The notes: a model not told the origin generated them from the letters alone. Shown: positions 24,824 to 38,016, counted from the first letter of the stretch. The stretch is 64,000 bases of DNA from Dallia pectoralis (GCA_029465975.1 CM055762.1:3827156-3891155), one strand, 5' to 3'. Program-made: numbers and translations.

Positions 24824-25101
24824 CTCCAGTCGTTCCTGCAGGTGAACCTCAGTCAGGTGCACGTGGACGAATGCGCCGACGCCAACTGCGCCAACAGCGG
24901 CGGCTGTTCTAATGTGTTGAGCGTCAGCGACACGCCCACCGTGGTGGATTCCGGGAGCATGGCGCTGGTGTCGGTGACTGTGGAGTCCACCGCAGTCTGC
25001 AGCTGCTCCGGCAGGGAGCACGTCCACCAAAGCTGCTCCTCGTATCCCAGGAACCCTTGCTTCAACGGGGGAGTCTGCGTAGACACTCAGAACGGCTTCA
25101 G
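24824..25101 (+). CDS. Neural-cadherin exon 7: cysteine-rich stalk and first EGF
   Basis: The exon is 278 nt, phase 0 in and phase 2 out, residues 851-943. It opens LQSFLQVNLSQVHVDECADA, then carries a cysteine cluster (NCANSGGCSN) and a segment ending VCSCSGREH, together the cysteine-rich part of the primitive classic cadherin region. The first EGF-like module starts at SCSSYPRNPCFNGGVCVDT. The donor is TTCAG|GTGAGA. The split codon gives R, completing NGFRCQC with exon 8. Confidence 0.95.
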
Positions 25102-26102
25102 GTGAGAAAGTAGCGACTACGGGACAGGGACTTTAGCTGTGTTCGGCGGATGTGTATGGGCAAGCTACGGTGTGAATTAGCAACTGATAGCCACTGGCTG
25201 CCTGAACTCTTAGCAGTCACCGGGTTGAGCCACGAGGGGTGTGGGGGTGGAAGGCTCAGATCTTCAGAGAGCAGCCGTTGTTGCCTGAAGTCGATAGGCT
25301 TCTGCACCAGATAGCTGGACGGGAATGCCCGAGAACGCGTTCAAAACGAGAATGCTGCATGTCGACGAGGAATCGATAAGTAAACTAATGCTTCAAATCT
25401 GGCTGAAGTGATGAAACACTTTGAAAATGTTTGCCCGGAATCAGGCGAGAGCAGGGCCATTTCACTCGCCAGCTTAGGAGGGTGGAAGAGAAAAAGAAAG
25501 CCCTGTCGTGCTGGCGCTGACTGATAGATCAAGTGAAGTTTTCAGATGAATCCAAGCCTCGCTTTGTTGCTCTAATCACTTCACCTTGAATACTTTTCAC
25601 AAATATGAGGTGCACAGTTTTCTCCCTTTTTTTCCAATTATCCAGACCCAACTCTATTGATTTTTCTTCACAGAATAACAATACCATACCAGAGAAAAGA
25701 GGACTAACACTCTTCTTTACAAGGGCCGTACAGAGTAATTTGATGAAGAGCTGGGCTTGTGTCATAGAAACCCCCCAGTGGGGTAATTTAGTCGGGGTTG
25801 AGAAGGTGAGACCCTAGGGTCAGACTTCCAGAGAGCTTGGCAGGAGCCGTTTAAATAACCTCATTAGCCTGGGCCATGCCTGATTATGCTGCTTCATCTT
25901 TAATTGGATCGACTTGACCACGTTCCCTGGTCTCTCACCTCGCTCCCCCCAAACATACACAAGCCCTGGCCCTGACGGCCTTTGATGTCTCCTGGTCCTG
26001 GGCTCATCTCACCGCTGCAGTCCCAGCAGCGTATGTTTGGAGGAGCTTTAGCGTCAGCCACTACATAGCGAGCTACACGACATGCCTTGTTGCACCGCTA
26101 CC

Positions 26103-26548
26103 TGTCTGGTCTTCTCTCACCTTCTCCACATGGCTGGTCTCCTCTCACCTTCTCCACATGTCTGGTCTCCTCTCACCTTCTCCACATGTCTGGTCTCCTC
26201 TCACCCTCCACATGTCTGGTCTCCTCTCAGCTTCTCCACATGTCTGGTCTCCTCTCACCTTCTCCACATGTCTGGTCTCCTCTCACCTTCTCCACATGTC
26301 TGGTCTCCTCTCACCTTCTCCACATGTCTGGTCTCCTCTCACCTTCTCCACATGTCTGGTCTCCTCTCACCTTCTCCATATGTCTGGTCTCCTCTCACCT
26401 TCTCCACATGTCTGGTCTCCTCTCACCTTCTCCACATGTCTGGTCTCCTCTCACCTTCTCCACATGTCTGGTCTCCTCTCACCTTCTCCACATGTCTGGT
26501 CTCCTCTCACCTTCTCCACATGTCTGGTCTCCTCTCACCTTCTCCACT
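26103..26548. repeat. 28-bp minisatellite, about 16 copies
   Basis: Tandem copies of a 28-bp unit beginning TCTGGTCTCCTCTCACCTTC and ending TCCACATG. It is highly homogeneous, with one shortened copy near 26200 and few point variants. As 28 is not a multiple of three, all three + frames cycle through the same peptide. Confidence 0.95.
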
Positions 26549-28497
26549 TCTCTCCCCGGGCAACTTTCTGTTATTGGTTGCCTCCTGAATGAGTTCGTAG
26601 CTCCGCTCTGAACACCTGAGCGAGCTCGAACGCGAAGCTAAATGCTTCCGGGACCTTCTACGAGGAGGAAGGCTAAATGCCACCGGTGATGGGGTGGAGG
26701 GGTGGGGTGGGTTCTTCCTCATCAAGTGATCTTTGGGATTAAAAATGCAAAGAAATGATCAAAAATAACAACCTGGCTGCCACACCAGTGGAGGTATTTA
26801 AAATGGAATGATGCACTTTTTAATCGTGCATAATTCATGACGCGTCTGTGTATATTTCCGTTCTGGATATTTTCAACGGCGCACTTAAACAGGCACACCG
26901 GCGATTTAGCCCGGAGACCGAGACGTACATAGCGCTTTTATGTAACCCTCGCAAATTCCTGCAGAACGAAACGATCTGCTGCACAGTTATGCGTCAAACG
27001 CAGACGGCAAAGGAGCGAACGCGTGTGTCGTTAAGTCTGACCACGTAGTTCATCCAGCCCTTCTGTGGCGAGGCCGATTCTCTCGTGGGTTTCCTGAAGG
27101 CAGACATATGCTCCAGCAGACGCCAAGGCGAGCACAGATGATACTTGCGTAGGGACCGACGGAACCATATAGTCAGTCTCCCGATTGGGATTGATACAGG
27201 CGACGACGCACACGAACATCGTGCAGACACGCGCGTCGAAAGTCCCTCGTTTGAACTCCGCAGATGGGACGAATCTGAATTTACAGGCAATCTGCCGCTG
27301 CTGCTGTTTTGGTGTTCATTTTTATAATGACCGCATATGGATGTTCCTGAAGAGAGAAATGGCCGGACATCTTGCCCAGCATTTGAACATATGTCCAAAC
27401 ACTCTTCCCGGAATTTCGCTCCCCGCGTTCTCCTTTCGAAAGACGAAAGGAAAGAGAAAGTTGATTTTGTTCTCGGCTGTTTAATTAAAAGAAGAAAGTA
27501 AACCCGGGATTTGTGTCTAGTTGGATGTACAAAGCGTGTAATGTGCCTCGCCACTGGTCCGTACCCAGAATGCTTTATGCAGCCAACCCAGAGCTAATCC
27601 TAGGTTTCTGTCTGTTGCAGTCACATATTGGCTTTTTACAGTTGAGCTAACATTGGCAGCTTGGCCCAAACACAGGATAAAGTTGTTGATGTGTCAGAAA
27701 GAAATAACCGTCCGGTGTAAACTACGAGTTGTCGTTGTAGAACTCATGTTCTTCAGCTTTTATCAAAAATAAATCGCCTGAGAATAGAGGACGTGAAGTC
27801 GAGTCTGTGCGAGCCGAGCGACACAATACAATAACACCTTTCGAGGAAATGCTGATATTACGTTTTTGTTTTTCAAAGTTACAACTCAATAATGTTTTTA
27901 CAACCTGTGAATGGATGAGATACAGAGGTAGCTGAGCGGAGACAAGATCCTGGCCTAGTTTATCGCCTGGGTTTGACCACAATGGCACTGAGACGAAAAG
28001 CTAGATGCTGCAACCCAGGAGAGAGAGAGAGATTGTCGTAAAGATTAACGACAACAACATGCAGATAATCGTGACACTCGTATAATTGCGAAAACTGAGA
28101 GATTGCTCGTCACCTCTCAAGCGCTAACAAATACATTCACACGCGACCGACACAGAAACAGGATATGAGCCCAAACCCACTGAATGAGCACAACTGCGGT
28201 AAGAGTATTAAGTTCACGCCCTGTGGCTAGAATGATATTTCTCAGATGCGATTTATTAGACTGATTATTCGCTTAGCCTGAATGAGTTGTTCCCGAATGG
28301 ATAAAGAGGTTACTACTTTAGTCTATTGTTCCATTAATCTCTGCATCTTTTAAATATCCTTCTCGTTGTCTGACACCCTATCAGTCTCCCGCTTTTGATG
28401 AAAGGGATCTCTCATTGACGTGACTGTCTGTCACTCTGTGAGGCGTTTACACATCTTTCATGGTCTGATAGTGAGATTTATTTTTTTCAAACTCAGG

Positions 28498-28868
28498 TTT
28501 GGCCAAGCTGTGTTCTACTGCACTGCTATTGGCCACGCTGTGTTCTACTGCACTGCTATTGGCCACGCTGTGTTCTACTGCACTGCTATTGGCCACGCTG
28601 TGTTCTACTGCACTGCTATTGGCCAGGCTGTGTTCTACTGCACTGCTATTGGCTAGGCTGTGTTCTACTGCACTGCTATTGGCCAAGCTGTGTTCTACTG
28701 CACAGCTATTGGCTAGGCTGTGTTCTACTGCACTGCTATTGGCCAAGCTGTGTTCTCCTGCACTGCTATTGGCCAAGCTGTGGTGTTCTGCACTGCCATT
28801 GGCCAAGCTGTGTTCTACTGCACTGCGATTGGCCAAGCTGTGTTCTACCTCATTGCTATTGGTTAGGC
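28498..28868. repeat. 30-bp minisatellite, about 12 copies
   Basis: Tandem 30-bp unit beginning TTGGCCAAGCTGTGTTCTAC and ending TGCACTGCTA. The left copies are nearly identical and the right copies more diverged. Each unit contains the CCAAT-box complement ATTGG (ATTGGCCA). The open frames on both strands follow from the 30-bp period. Confidence 0.95.
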
Positions 28869-29509
28869 TGTGCTATATTGGCCCACTTTTAGAGTACAAT
28901 GCAGCAGGATGTTCTGTTTTTCTTTTTTAAACTGGCTAAATGTCTGTTTCTAATCCGTAAGCCCCTGCAGTTTAGCACAGGTTTGGTAAGTGATAACAAA
29001 GAGAAAACGAGAGTCACTGCCTCCTACCCAATTCATCCAGTATTTTATATAATCTTGTCAGGGCATTTTTATTTTATTTTTTTACCAGAAAGTGGAAAGT
29101 CAAACATCGGAAATTAGTTATCGAACATGAGTCAACAAAATGTTTGCACACATTTTTACCTACACATCCTCCTGTCCGATGCGTGGCTGGTTAGGAGACT
29201 CGCACTTGACCAATCCGATCCAGACATCACTGGTCTCAGGTCCACGATCCTCGGCAGTCAAATGGCCCAATAATTAGGAAACCAAATCCCTAAAGAGCCT
29301 TCATCATCATCAGAGCCTCCAAACATCCTGTAATTTACCTGTTGGTCCGGCTGACATGTTAATGGAAATTTCGTCCAATACACCTTAATCTAGTATTTCC
29401 GTGTCTCTCCACCTTGTCCCTGTTTTCCCTGTCCTCCTCATGCCCGGAGTGTGCAGCATTGATTACTGCGCGTGGTTATTAGATAGGGCATGTTATTGTG
29501 TTAGTCCGC

Positions 29510-30240
29510 CTCACCGTCCTGTTCCACTCCACGCGCACTTGCATGCAATTCTGCTGCCAGGAAGGTCTGTCACGAGGCGTCTGCCTTCGCAGACCCGGGT
29601 AATGGGAGAGACGCAATTTGCGTCAGTGTGTCGCAGCCAACAGCCCTCGTTTCTACCTCGGCAGCGCGCGAACAAGAGAGCACGTGAAACGAACGGAGCA
29701 CCGCGCCGCCCCGGAAGACTATTATTAGACGTCTGTGAACCGGGGCAACGGAGGAGACGGCTGAGAAAATAGCTGTTCTTCTGACTAAACTAGCTGGAGA
29801 AAGACACACTCTCTCGATTGATGCCGCGGGATTGTCTGCTCGTGCGCGCGCGTGTGTGTGTTCCGGCTGTATTCGCTGTCTCTGCGAATGATGACAGTGA
29901 GGTAGAGCGCGACAGGAAGAATAAAAGGAGAGAGATAGAGAGAGAGAGAGAGAGAGGAGATTAGGGAGGAATGCAGCGAGACATCGTTGATTCCTCCGAC
30001 GGGGGTAAGAACGTGGTTAATAGTGGCGGATTCTCCCCGGGGCGCGGCGGGTAATGAGAACATCTGCATTGAACAACGCGCAGGGACACGGCTAGAGGGT
30101 AAAACAACAGCGGCGTAGGAACACAGACGGGAGGAGCGAGCGTGCTCCCCACTGCGAGGAGTCACCAGGGGGCGGATACAGGCCGCAGTGTAGGCCGCTC
30201 AAGCCTCGGGATACGACGCAACAACGTTTCTGATTTATTC
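29510..30240. promoter_or_regulatory. CpG-rich block, possible internal promoter or CpG island
   Basis: A stretch with visibly more CpG than the surrounding intron, including GCGCGCGAACA, CCGCGCCGCCCCGG, GTGCGCGCGCGTG and CCCCGGGGCGCGGCGGG. It contains a TATA-like ATAAAAGG at 29921-29928 followed by a GA run. No open frame with a recognisable product follows. Promoter function is inference only. Confidence 0.35.
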
Positions 30241-30479
30241 GCGGCTCTAATTTAATCGGGAGAATCGGTTGATTGTGTGAATTGCTAATTGTTCTTCTGA
30301 ACGTGTGAGCCCAGGTGAACACACAGCAGTGCATAAATGATATAAGAAACAGAAATACGAATAAGCAGCATGAATGGGAAACGAAACGGTGGTACAGAGC
30401 CGGACATATGTGCTCAAATGCTCTTTCTTCCTAAAACACGGTCATGTGTTCTGTGCACACAAATGACCTGCCTGCTAGA

Positions 30480-30795
30480 CACACTTTATTCTTTGTACAT
30501 TCTGTATATAGACTCTCCTTTGTATTTTTATATAGTTGTTGTTGCCATATGAATGCTGCTCACTGACCTACTTATACCTCATCCTCTATTATCTGTATAT
30601 TGACTCTCCACATGATCCTATATTGCCTTGTTGTGTCCCACTGCTATTTGCACTCCTGTGTTCTGTGTATTTATTGTTTAACCCTATGTTGTCCTGCACA
30701 TTTTTTCGCCTTATCGTGGCCAGGTCGCCGTTGCAAACGAGAACTTGTTCTCAATCGGCGTGCCCGGTTAAATAAAGGTTAAATAAAAATAAACG
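30480..30795 (+). mobile_element. 3' part of a fish retroelement with AAATAAAGG tail
   Basis: The right end reads CGAGAACTTGTTCTCAATCG followed by CCCGGTTAAATAAAGGTTAAATAAA. This resembles the 3' tail shared by salmonid LINEs and SINEs. Upstream sequence (30480-30700) repeats CTGTATATTGACTCTCC-like segments and may belong to the same element. The family name is uncertain and the left edge approximate. Confidence 0.55.
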
Positions 30796-31172
30796 CTAGA
30801 TTTGGGACTCTTGTGCATAGGCCAGATGGCAGCTTGAAGGAAGATGTGATGAAAGAGTCAAGTTTATTATAATGTGACTGAACGAAACTAGAGACAAAGT
30901 GCGTGTTTGTGAGATACACTTCTACTTGTACATGGAAAGTAAAGCCTGTGGAATAGGTCCCCACAATGCTTTTGGTAACCATTAGGGAACATTTAATTTT
31001 TGGGTTAGGTTATTGGGCACAATAGTATGGACACTGTTAGAATTACACTTACTAGTAAGTTTAGGCATCGTAGGTTAGGTTTAGGCGTTAAGTTCGTTCA
31101 TAACTGTTATATAATTGAGGTTAGGTTTACAGTTACAGTTAGAGTTCCCCACGAGGATAGGAAGACAAATAT

Positions 31173-31196
31173 ATGTGTGTGTGTGTGTGTGTGTGA
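31173..31196. repeat. GT microsatellite
   Basis: A short GTGTGT run about 70 bp upstream of the exon 8 acceptor. Confidence 0.88.
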
Positions 31197-31264
31197 GAGA
31201 GGTCTCGAATGGCATTTGCTATACACTATTTGTTGGTGATTTTCCTCTCCCTCGGTCTCCCCAG

Positions 31265-31479
31265 ATGCCAGTGCTCTACGCAGTTCGAGGGGCCGGAGTG
31301 CCAACAGACCAAGCACAGTTTCCACGGCAACGGCTACGCCTGGTTTCCTCCCATAAGGCCCTGCTTCGAGAGCCACGTTTCCCTGGAGTTCATCACGGAG
31401 GTTGCAGATGGTCTGCTGCTCTACAGCGGGCCTCTGGCGCAGCTCCAACCCTGGGAACCTGATGACTTCATGGCTATAG
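31265..31479 (+). CDS. Neural-cadherin exon 8: end of EGF and start of laminin G 1
   Basis: The exon is 215 nt, phase 2 in and phase 1 out, residues 943-1015. It finishes the first EGF (CQCSTQFEGPEC). The first laminin G domain follows, with HSFHGNGYAWFPPIRPC, VSLEFITEVADGLLLYSGPL and WEPDDFMAI. The S-F-x-G-x-G-Y and F-x-T/V...DGLLLY patterns are characteristic of the domain. The acceptor is TCTCCCCAG and the donor ATAG|GTGCGG. The intron phase fits exon 9, giving MAIELIDGTP. Confidence 0.95.
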
Positions 31480-34400
31480 GTGCGGAGTTTGACGTTCCGT
31501 TGCGAACACGAACCAACCTATTAATTAAAGCCAGAAGGCTCAGCGGGGCCGTTTGAGTATTCGGTCGTTTTTACGCTTATTGCGTGATGTTGTTTCTGGG
31601 GAACGCTGCTCGCGTTGTCTGAGCTGCTGGAGTCGGGTAGGTAGGAAGCGAGAGAACTGCTGTCCACTCTTGTTTCGTGGAGGGCGGATAACCTGGCAGT
31701 TAGAGTGTCTGGCGAGTCACCGAAAGAGACAGGTGAGACAGACAGGGTTCGTGTGACGTGGGCGAGGCCGGCCCAGTGTGACGTGCGATCTGGGGGGTTT
31801 TAGAGGTTTGCGCATGGTGACATATTTCTATAGGTTTTATTATTATTAATAACACATGTTTTCATAACTCTGTCTGGATTTCCGGGTTAATTATAAAAGT
31901 TTATAGACTTCGGAGTTGTTTGTGGTACAATTTGCCGCGCCAACACAAATTAGTTTGGGGGTGTAGGGGTTTGTTCGGAGTCGGGTCAGCATACAGAAAA
32001 CTCTGAGGCCCGTAATGACTGTATGCTCAGTGGTGAAGTCTGATCTCTGGTGCGTGTGTGCGTGTGTGTGTGTATGTGTGCGCATAGATAAGCAGTGTAT
32101 GTGTACGTGTAACAGAATCGGGTCTTTAGGGGTTAATGAGGGGCCTCATTATGAAAGTAAAGGCTTATTTGTCATTCATTCCAGAATGTAATTACACCGG
32201 GGTGTACATATTTACAGCTTTAATGAGCTATATGGACGTGCGCCGCATGAAACTCATGTAAGTAAGTTCTGAGGTAAATGTCACTTTATGTTTCAGTGTA
32301 CACGTATTTGACGTTTAATATCAGCCTTGTGTGTGCGTTTGATTGTTCACACTGGATTCAATACCAAAATACGTTAGATTTATGTGTGAGTATGAAATAA
32401 ATACAAGGAGAGGAAGTTTGTTTGCGTTAGATGTCGAGGTGACGTTCGGTTTAGACGTAGGTTAGGAAATCGTGGTTACGGTTCATTTTGAAGCTAGCGA
32501 ACTTGAAAAGAAAATCAATAGCGTGTGTGTGTGTGTGTGTTTTAATCGACGACAAAGCAGATATCATTGAATAGTTGTGTCCAACTTCCAACATAGTTGT
32601 AGCTTGCTAGTTGGTTCTACTGATTTGAGGAGATGAGTTAATGTCAGCGTTGTCCTCCAGACCTCCAAGTGGAAGAGATGACGTCTCTTTGGACGGTGGA
32701 TCGGACATATCCCAGGGAAAAGCAAAACAACGTGAGAAAGTGAGAGCCACGTGCGCTCGCTTTCCTCGTTCCAGCTCTCTGCCGAAGTGCACGGGCGATA
32801 GTGAAGGCGGAAGAGAGCCGATCGACAGATAGGGGACAGACAAGCCAAGCATACGCGCCGAGGAAGAGACAGACTGGAGGAGATGGTATCGAGCCGAGAC
32901 AGAAAAGTTTGAGTACGGGAAAGAAATCCACAGTAAGAGATTCGGAGTGGACGGGTGAGATATTTGTTCGTCACTGGGACGACTAAAGATGGAATAAATA
33001 AATAAATATGCTTTGCAAGCGTGTGGGATTACAGAAAAGCAGACGAAAGAACAGAGATCTCTGAGAAACAGCCAGACAGCAGTGCCGGCCAATGTCTTCG
33101 TTTTTTACTCGAACAAACAAAGCCAGAGGACGGGTGTGCTAAACCTTATTATATCTTGTCATTCGGCGGTGTAACCTATTCAACCTGTTTACCGGCACCG
33201 CTTCACGGGCCGGCTCTCGTTATTAAAAATGGTGCCTCGTTCGACCCGGCCCACGACTGTGAGGTTTACTCCCCCCATGGGCCCATCTGTACCCGGGATG
33301 CACCACCACTGATGTGACGAAGCGCGGGCTCACCTCGGAACAAACATCACCATTTCACCCCAGGGACCCTGGGATTAAGTGGTAGAAAACAGAGCTGGTA
33401 TGGTAAGTAGCTGGCTTTTAGAGGGAACCTGCTCTCTTTATAGCACTTTTCGACCAGGGACCATTCAATCTGAAACGGGGCTGCATGTGATTTTTTAAAG
33501 GGGACTGATACGTTTGGATTAAAACATTAATAATGATTCGATAACGAGAGGGTTACGGTGCCGATATATCCTTTTGATTTATTGGTATTTCATTATTCAG
33601 GATGATCACTTTAGAAATGACTGAAGTTGTTTTCTATAATGCCCTTGTTGATGGGGCCAAGAGTGTTTGCACAGATGAAAAGATCTACAGTAGTCTTGTT
33701 CAGTACTTGGTCACGTGTCATTACACTTATAAATTGTGCGACTCAAAGATCACCAGCTGCGTTTTTGCGTTTTTTTCTTTCATTAGCAGGTGAAATGAAT
33801 GTTAAATTGGATTCAGATTAGGGGATTCATTCGGTCTGCTTTGGATATTCCACTATTTGGCCCTACAAAACCTGTAGCTATGGCAGTGTTTGGTATCTGA
33901 CAAGACACAATGTTTCAGTCATTAGTGAGCTGTGAGCAGTAACATCATCAATGAAGACAGGTGAGCCAGTTTCAACACCCACAATACATGCCTGAAAAAT
34001 GACACAGCTTCAACCAGATTTTACAGGTGATCTGGTATGCAAGCTCCTCTATTTATTTGTTCACCTACCACCGCCATTTTTTGATAATTTGGTTATTTGC
34101 AGTGGGGGTTTTAATTGGTTTACTATGTCATTTTTCCCCTGCTAGACAAGTGCTTACAATATTTATCCTTAATATACATAAACGGTGACTTTAGAACTCC
34201 TACTGTTTGGGTTATGTCTGAGTTAATTCTGATTAAATGCCTCATGATGGCCAGATTGACCTGGAACTAAATACACTTGGTCCTCATTTGGTCAGACTCC
34301 AGCAACACGCTCCAAATGCAAACGCAAAGCCTTACATTTAGACTAGACATCGATAGCTCTGAAAGCAAACGCATCTGTCTAATTACAAAATGCTGTGAAA

Positions 34401-36595
34401 TCAATCGTCCTCCACTGTACTTTTTGAAACCCTCACGTCGGCACGGCAACACCATTTTCCCTACATCCTTTCAAATAAAACGTGTTGGAATACAAAGACA
34501 ATAAAAAAGTTCTGTCTCCCTGATCATCCGTTCTGTCCAAAATCCTCCTGTGGCCGATGTAATTGAGTTAGACCGCAAAACGTCAGAATGGGTTATACCA
34601 TTAGGGATTCAGATGGCATATCTGTTACCAACCGACCCAGGCCTCTGTGATATGTGAGACTGCAGGTCTGAGGTGATTTGTACCGGGCAGGACAGGGAGC
34701 CGGATGTTACTCAAGCAAAATGATGTGTTTTGTTCCGCTTGTTAGCTTTTCCGTGACTCGTAGCCTTTGGCCCCGGTCTGATACGATGTGCCGATACTCT
34801 GCCGACTACAGCCACATGTAGATACGCTTCAATGTGAAAACGCTGTACACGGTTAACGGCTGGTGTCGGATTCCGGGGGCGTTCGTTACCCTCAAACGGT
34901 GCCTGTTGATCCGTCCTGACCTGTGAAATGTAATCGGACGCCGATCCACAAGGGTATTCTGTTTTTTTTGGTGTTGTCTCCTGCCTTTGACCTTTAACCT
35001 CTGCGTCTATTAATCTGACTGATTTGCCGTAACACGATCATCTCCAGTGAGATTACAGTTAAACGAGTCTCATCATTGCGCTCCCTTCTCAAGGGTACGA
35101 GCCAGGGGGCCAAGCTTGTCCAATCAATAGACAAATTAACCGGACAAATTAAATTTGGTGATTACAGACTCTTGCAGAATGGAAAACAGGCTCTCCGGGC
35201 TCGGCTGGGGATCTGGTATACACCTCATTGCCAAGAGCTGCCTCCAGCTTCAAGGATTGAAGAGAAAAAAACGGAATCACTCACTGTCTTATTCTGACCC
35301 GGGGGCAGCCTATTTATCGGGCCTTTATATTTGTAAATTACATTTTCTTAATAAATACAACCCAAAAGCTTAGGTGCTAATTCGCTTAAAACTGTTTTGA
35401 GTAATGGTGTAGAAATATTCCGTAGTCACGTATCGATTTATTACGTGGGAAGGTTATTGCATTTTTTGCCAATATAAAACACAATTACATTACCTTGCTG
35501 AATTTAAACACCTGTTTTCTTTGTGTTTTACACAATTTCTTCAACCGGTGCCAGCGTCTGTGGTCTTCGAATAAGACGGAGAAATAGGATCGCGCACGCA
35601 CGCAGACGCAGCATCTGGCACATGAAAGTGTGAGAGTTAGGCCTACCCTATACACCGCAAGTGTGACCTGCACATTACAGTCCATTTGCAGGAGCCCGTC
35701 TCATCAGTCGAACCTCCCAGCCTTTTAGAGATGTGCCTGTTTCAAATATCCCTTTAAATTGCCCGAATTTGGCTCTAGTTTCCTCGGGGTTGTTTTCCCG
35801 ACAGTTGGTTTATATTACAGGCACCAAAGTCACAGACTGGGCTGCTGATTTGGATATATACTGAGTGATTTGTAATGCTGTTTATACAGTCCATATGCTA
35901 CCTGCTCCACTCATATTCCCCTCAGGCATTTTGGAAAATAGGCCATTTTTCATATTTAAGCAGAAGCCCCCCCACCCCCATCCCCCCCAGTGTCCTCCTC
36001 ACCACCGCACACGGCACGGAGGATTAATCTGCCGTAATGCCGGGGAGGAGGACGCAATGAATTAGGGATGAGGATGGGAGATTAGCCGTAACCGCGCCGA
36101 GTCTCTCGACTGGAGTTTAAAAGCAAAAGCGTGTAGTAACGTGAGCGCGTCCGCGCGTTCAGACCCGGTTCGAGAACATTTGAAATGGCACACGTGAAGC
36201 CAATTTGGCGTGGCTGCCCGGACTCTCTGCCCGACTGGTCCGGTCCTGCCGGTCCACGTCTGTCAGATCCCGACCCGCATGCGCTCTGCGGCATTCCGCC
36301 TCCCATCTATCCGCTGCTCTTTTAATCCGGACCTAGCCTCCACCAGTCACTCCTGTCAACCCCGCTGTCCGTCCCCTTTTCATGGGAAATGTCACGTCAA
36401 CCCCAACATGGAAGGTCGAAGACCCACGTCGGGCCGAGATAGACCGCGGGACGGTGTCGCTCTCTACGGGCCTTTTAAATGAAAAGGGCTTTTCAGTCAG
36501 ACTTAGGCTGGGCTCCGCCGGCTTCGGGACTCACTGGTAAGTTATCTGTGCCTCGACACCGGTCACCCACTGGGAATCAATCCACGGAAGAGCAA

Positions 36596-36770
36596 CACAG
36601 AGACAGAGACAGAGAGAGAGAGGGAGGAAGACAGAAAGAAATGGACAGACAAATTTGATAGAGAGAAATGGACAGAAATTGAGAGAGAGAGAAATAAAGA
36701 TAGAGAGATAAGAGGGGAGAGAGAGTGAGGGTGGGGGAAAGAACGAAAGAGCAAGCTAAAGCGAGTGTTA
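36596..36770. repeat. GA-rich polypurine tract
   Basis: Loosely repeated GAGAGA, GGACAGA and AGAAA motifs, the purine counterpart of the CT tracts elsewhere in the window. Confidence 0.85.
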
Positions 36771-37640
36771 TGGTGAGAGAAGGGGAAAGCTTCGAATTAC
36801 AGATATCTGAAGGGGGAAACAGCCCTCACTGTTGACAACTGAAACTTTGTGAGCCGGGGAAATGGTCAGGTTATCTTCACAGCCCCGTTTCTGAACTCTT
36901 AACTGTGGACATCATGTTGATTTATGGACAAAAGGTGGTGGGTTGGCATGTTGTTCTCTCGCAATCCTTTTCAAACAGTAAAAAGCGCACGCAGTCTTTG
37001 CTGGTTCATTAATTTTTAATTTCCCATTTGACTAAATCAGAAAAAAGCACAACTTTCCCATATATGTTTATTGTCTCATGTTAGGGGGCAAATCTAATTG
37101 CACGGTGGCAGTCTCTCCGCTGGGATCCTTCATCGTGGATCGAGGCTGATGATGTCTGAGTGTTGGTTGTGTTTAACTGGTTCAGGATTAGCTCCGCACC
37201 TTTTAATACTGTTGTTGTTCATTTTCTAAGACTAGCTCAGGTTGTTAGCAAGCATTTTATTGTAAGCAGATAATCTCTCACAAACACCTCAGAAGTAATA
37301 ATAGCGGCCACTCATTGTCGTATTCTCTACACGTTCAACACCGATTGGCTGAATGCTTCGCCGGTCATCTTCGCGTATCAGTTTCGCTTCGACCACCGCA
37401 CCCAGGGCTTGAACCGCTGACCCACCGGACACACTGACCGCGGCGCCACACGAGCCAGAGACGTTTGCGACAGCTTCAAGGTCTTTAAGGCGAGATTGAA
37501 ATGCTACCGGCGGCGTGCCGTTCCACACCCGTCGCTCTCGGTGCGAGGCGAGAAGTTAAGGGCGGGGTTGGTTCCAGACATCCGTGCAGGGGGTCATACG
37601 GAACGAGGTGTCGGATGTTATCGAGAGAGCCTGTGATGAG

Positions 37641-37714
37641 AGAGATGTGACCAGCACGTGGAGATGTGACCAGCACGTGGAGATGTGACCAGCACGTGGA
37701 GATGTGACCAGCAG
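37641..37714. repeat. 19-bp tandem repeat, four copies
   Basis: Copies of GATGTGACCAGCACGTGGA, the last truncated. They lie about 85 bp before the exon 9 acceptor. Each unit contains the E-box CACGTG. Confidence 0.9.
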
Positions 37715-37798
37715 TGTGTTCCGCATGTTCTGTCAGTGTCTGCCCAACCCTCCTCACTCACTCTCTCGTCTCTCTCTCTCTCCCACGTCTCTCCTCAG

Positions 37799-37926
37799 AG
37801 CTGATCGATGGCACTCCTACCCTCAATATAAACCACGGATCGGGCACACTGGTTCTTCAGTTGCCAGGCAACGTGAACGTGGCAGACAGAAGGTGGCACC
37901 GGCTGGACGTGAGGAGCAACAGTAAG
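37799..37926 (+). CDS. Neural-cadherin exon 9: laminin G 1, middle
   Basis: The exon is 128 nt, phase 1 in and phase 0 out, residues 1015-1057. It encodes ELIDGTPTLNINHGSGTLVL followed by VADRRWHRLDVRSNSK. The G-x-P-x-L-x-I-N-x-G-S-G pattern and the RWHRLDV strand are core laminin G motifs. The acceptor is CTCCTCAG and the donor AGTAAG|GTGTGT. Confidence 0.94.
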
Positions 37927-38016
37927 GTGTGTGGGTGTCTTCAGGACGAGCAGGTGCCAAGCATCTACCGACCCTGTGGACCTCAGCTCCCCCCCGTCCC
38001 TCCCCGCCTCCCACCC

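Larger units (their letters stand above)
25102..31264. other. Intron 7
   Basis: 6.2 kb. It contains a 28-bp minisatellite (26103-26548), a 30-bp minisatellite (28498-28868), a CpG-rich block (about 29510-30240), a retroelement tail (about 30480-30795) and a GT microsatellite (31173-31196). No exon is supported. Confidence 0.82.
31480..37798. other. Intron 8
   Basis: 6.3 kb. It contains short GT runs (about 32050-32076 and 32523-32540), a purine-rich GA tract (36596-36770) and a 19-bp tandem repeat (37641-37714). No transposon or gene can be supported. Short open frames around 32600-33300 and 36200-36500 show no conserved pattern. Confidence 0.8.

Noticed and set aside
26994..27554. Minus-strand open frame of 186 codons
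   Set aside because: It has no recognisable domain, no repeat and no splice support. Overlapping frames on both strands suggest chance in a GC-richer stretch.
29401..30165. Open frames on both strands in the CpG-rich block
   Set aside because: CpG-rich sequence has few stops by chance. The peptides are low complexity and unlike any known family.
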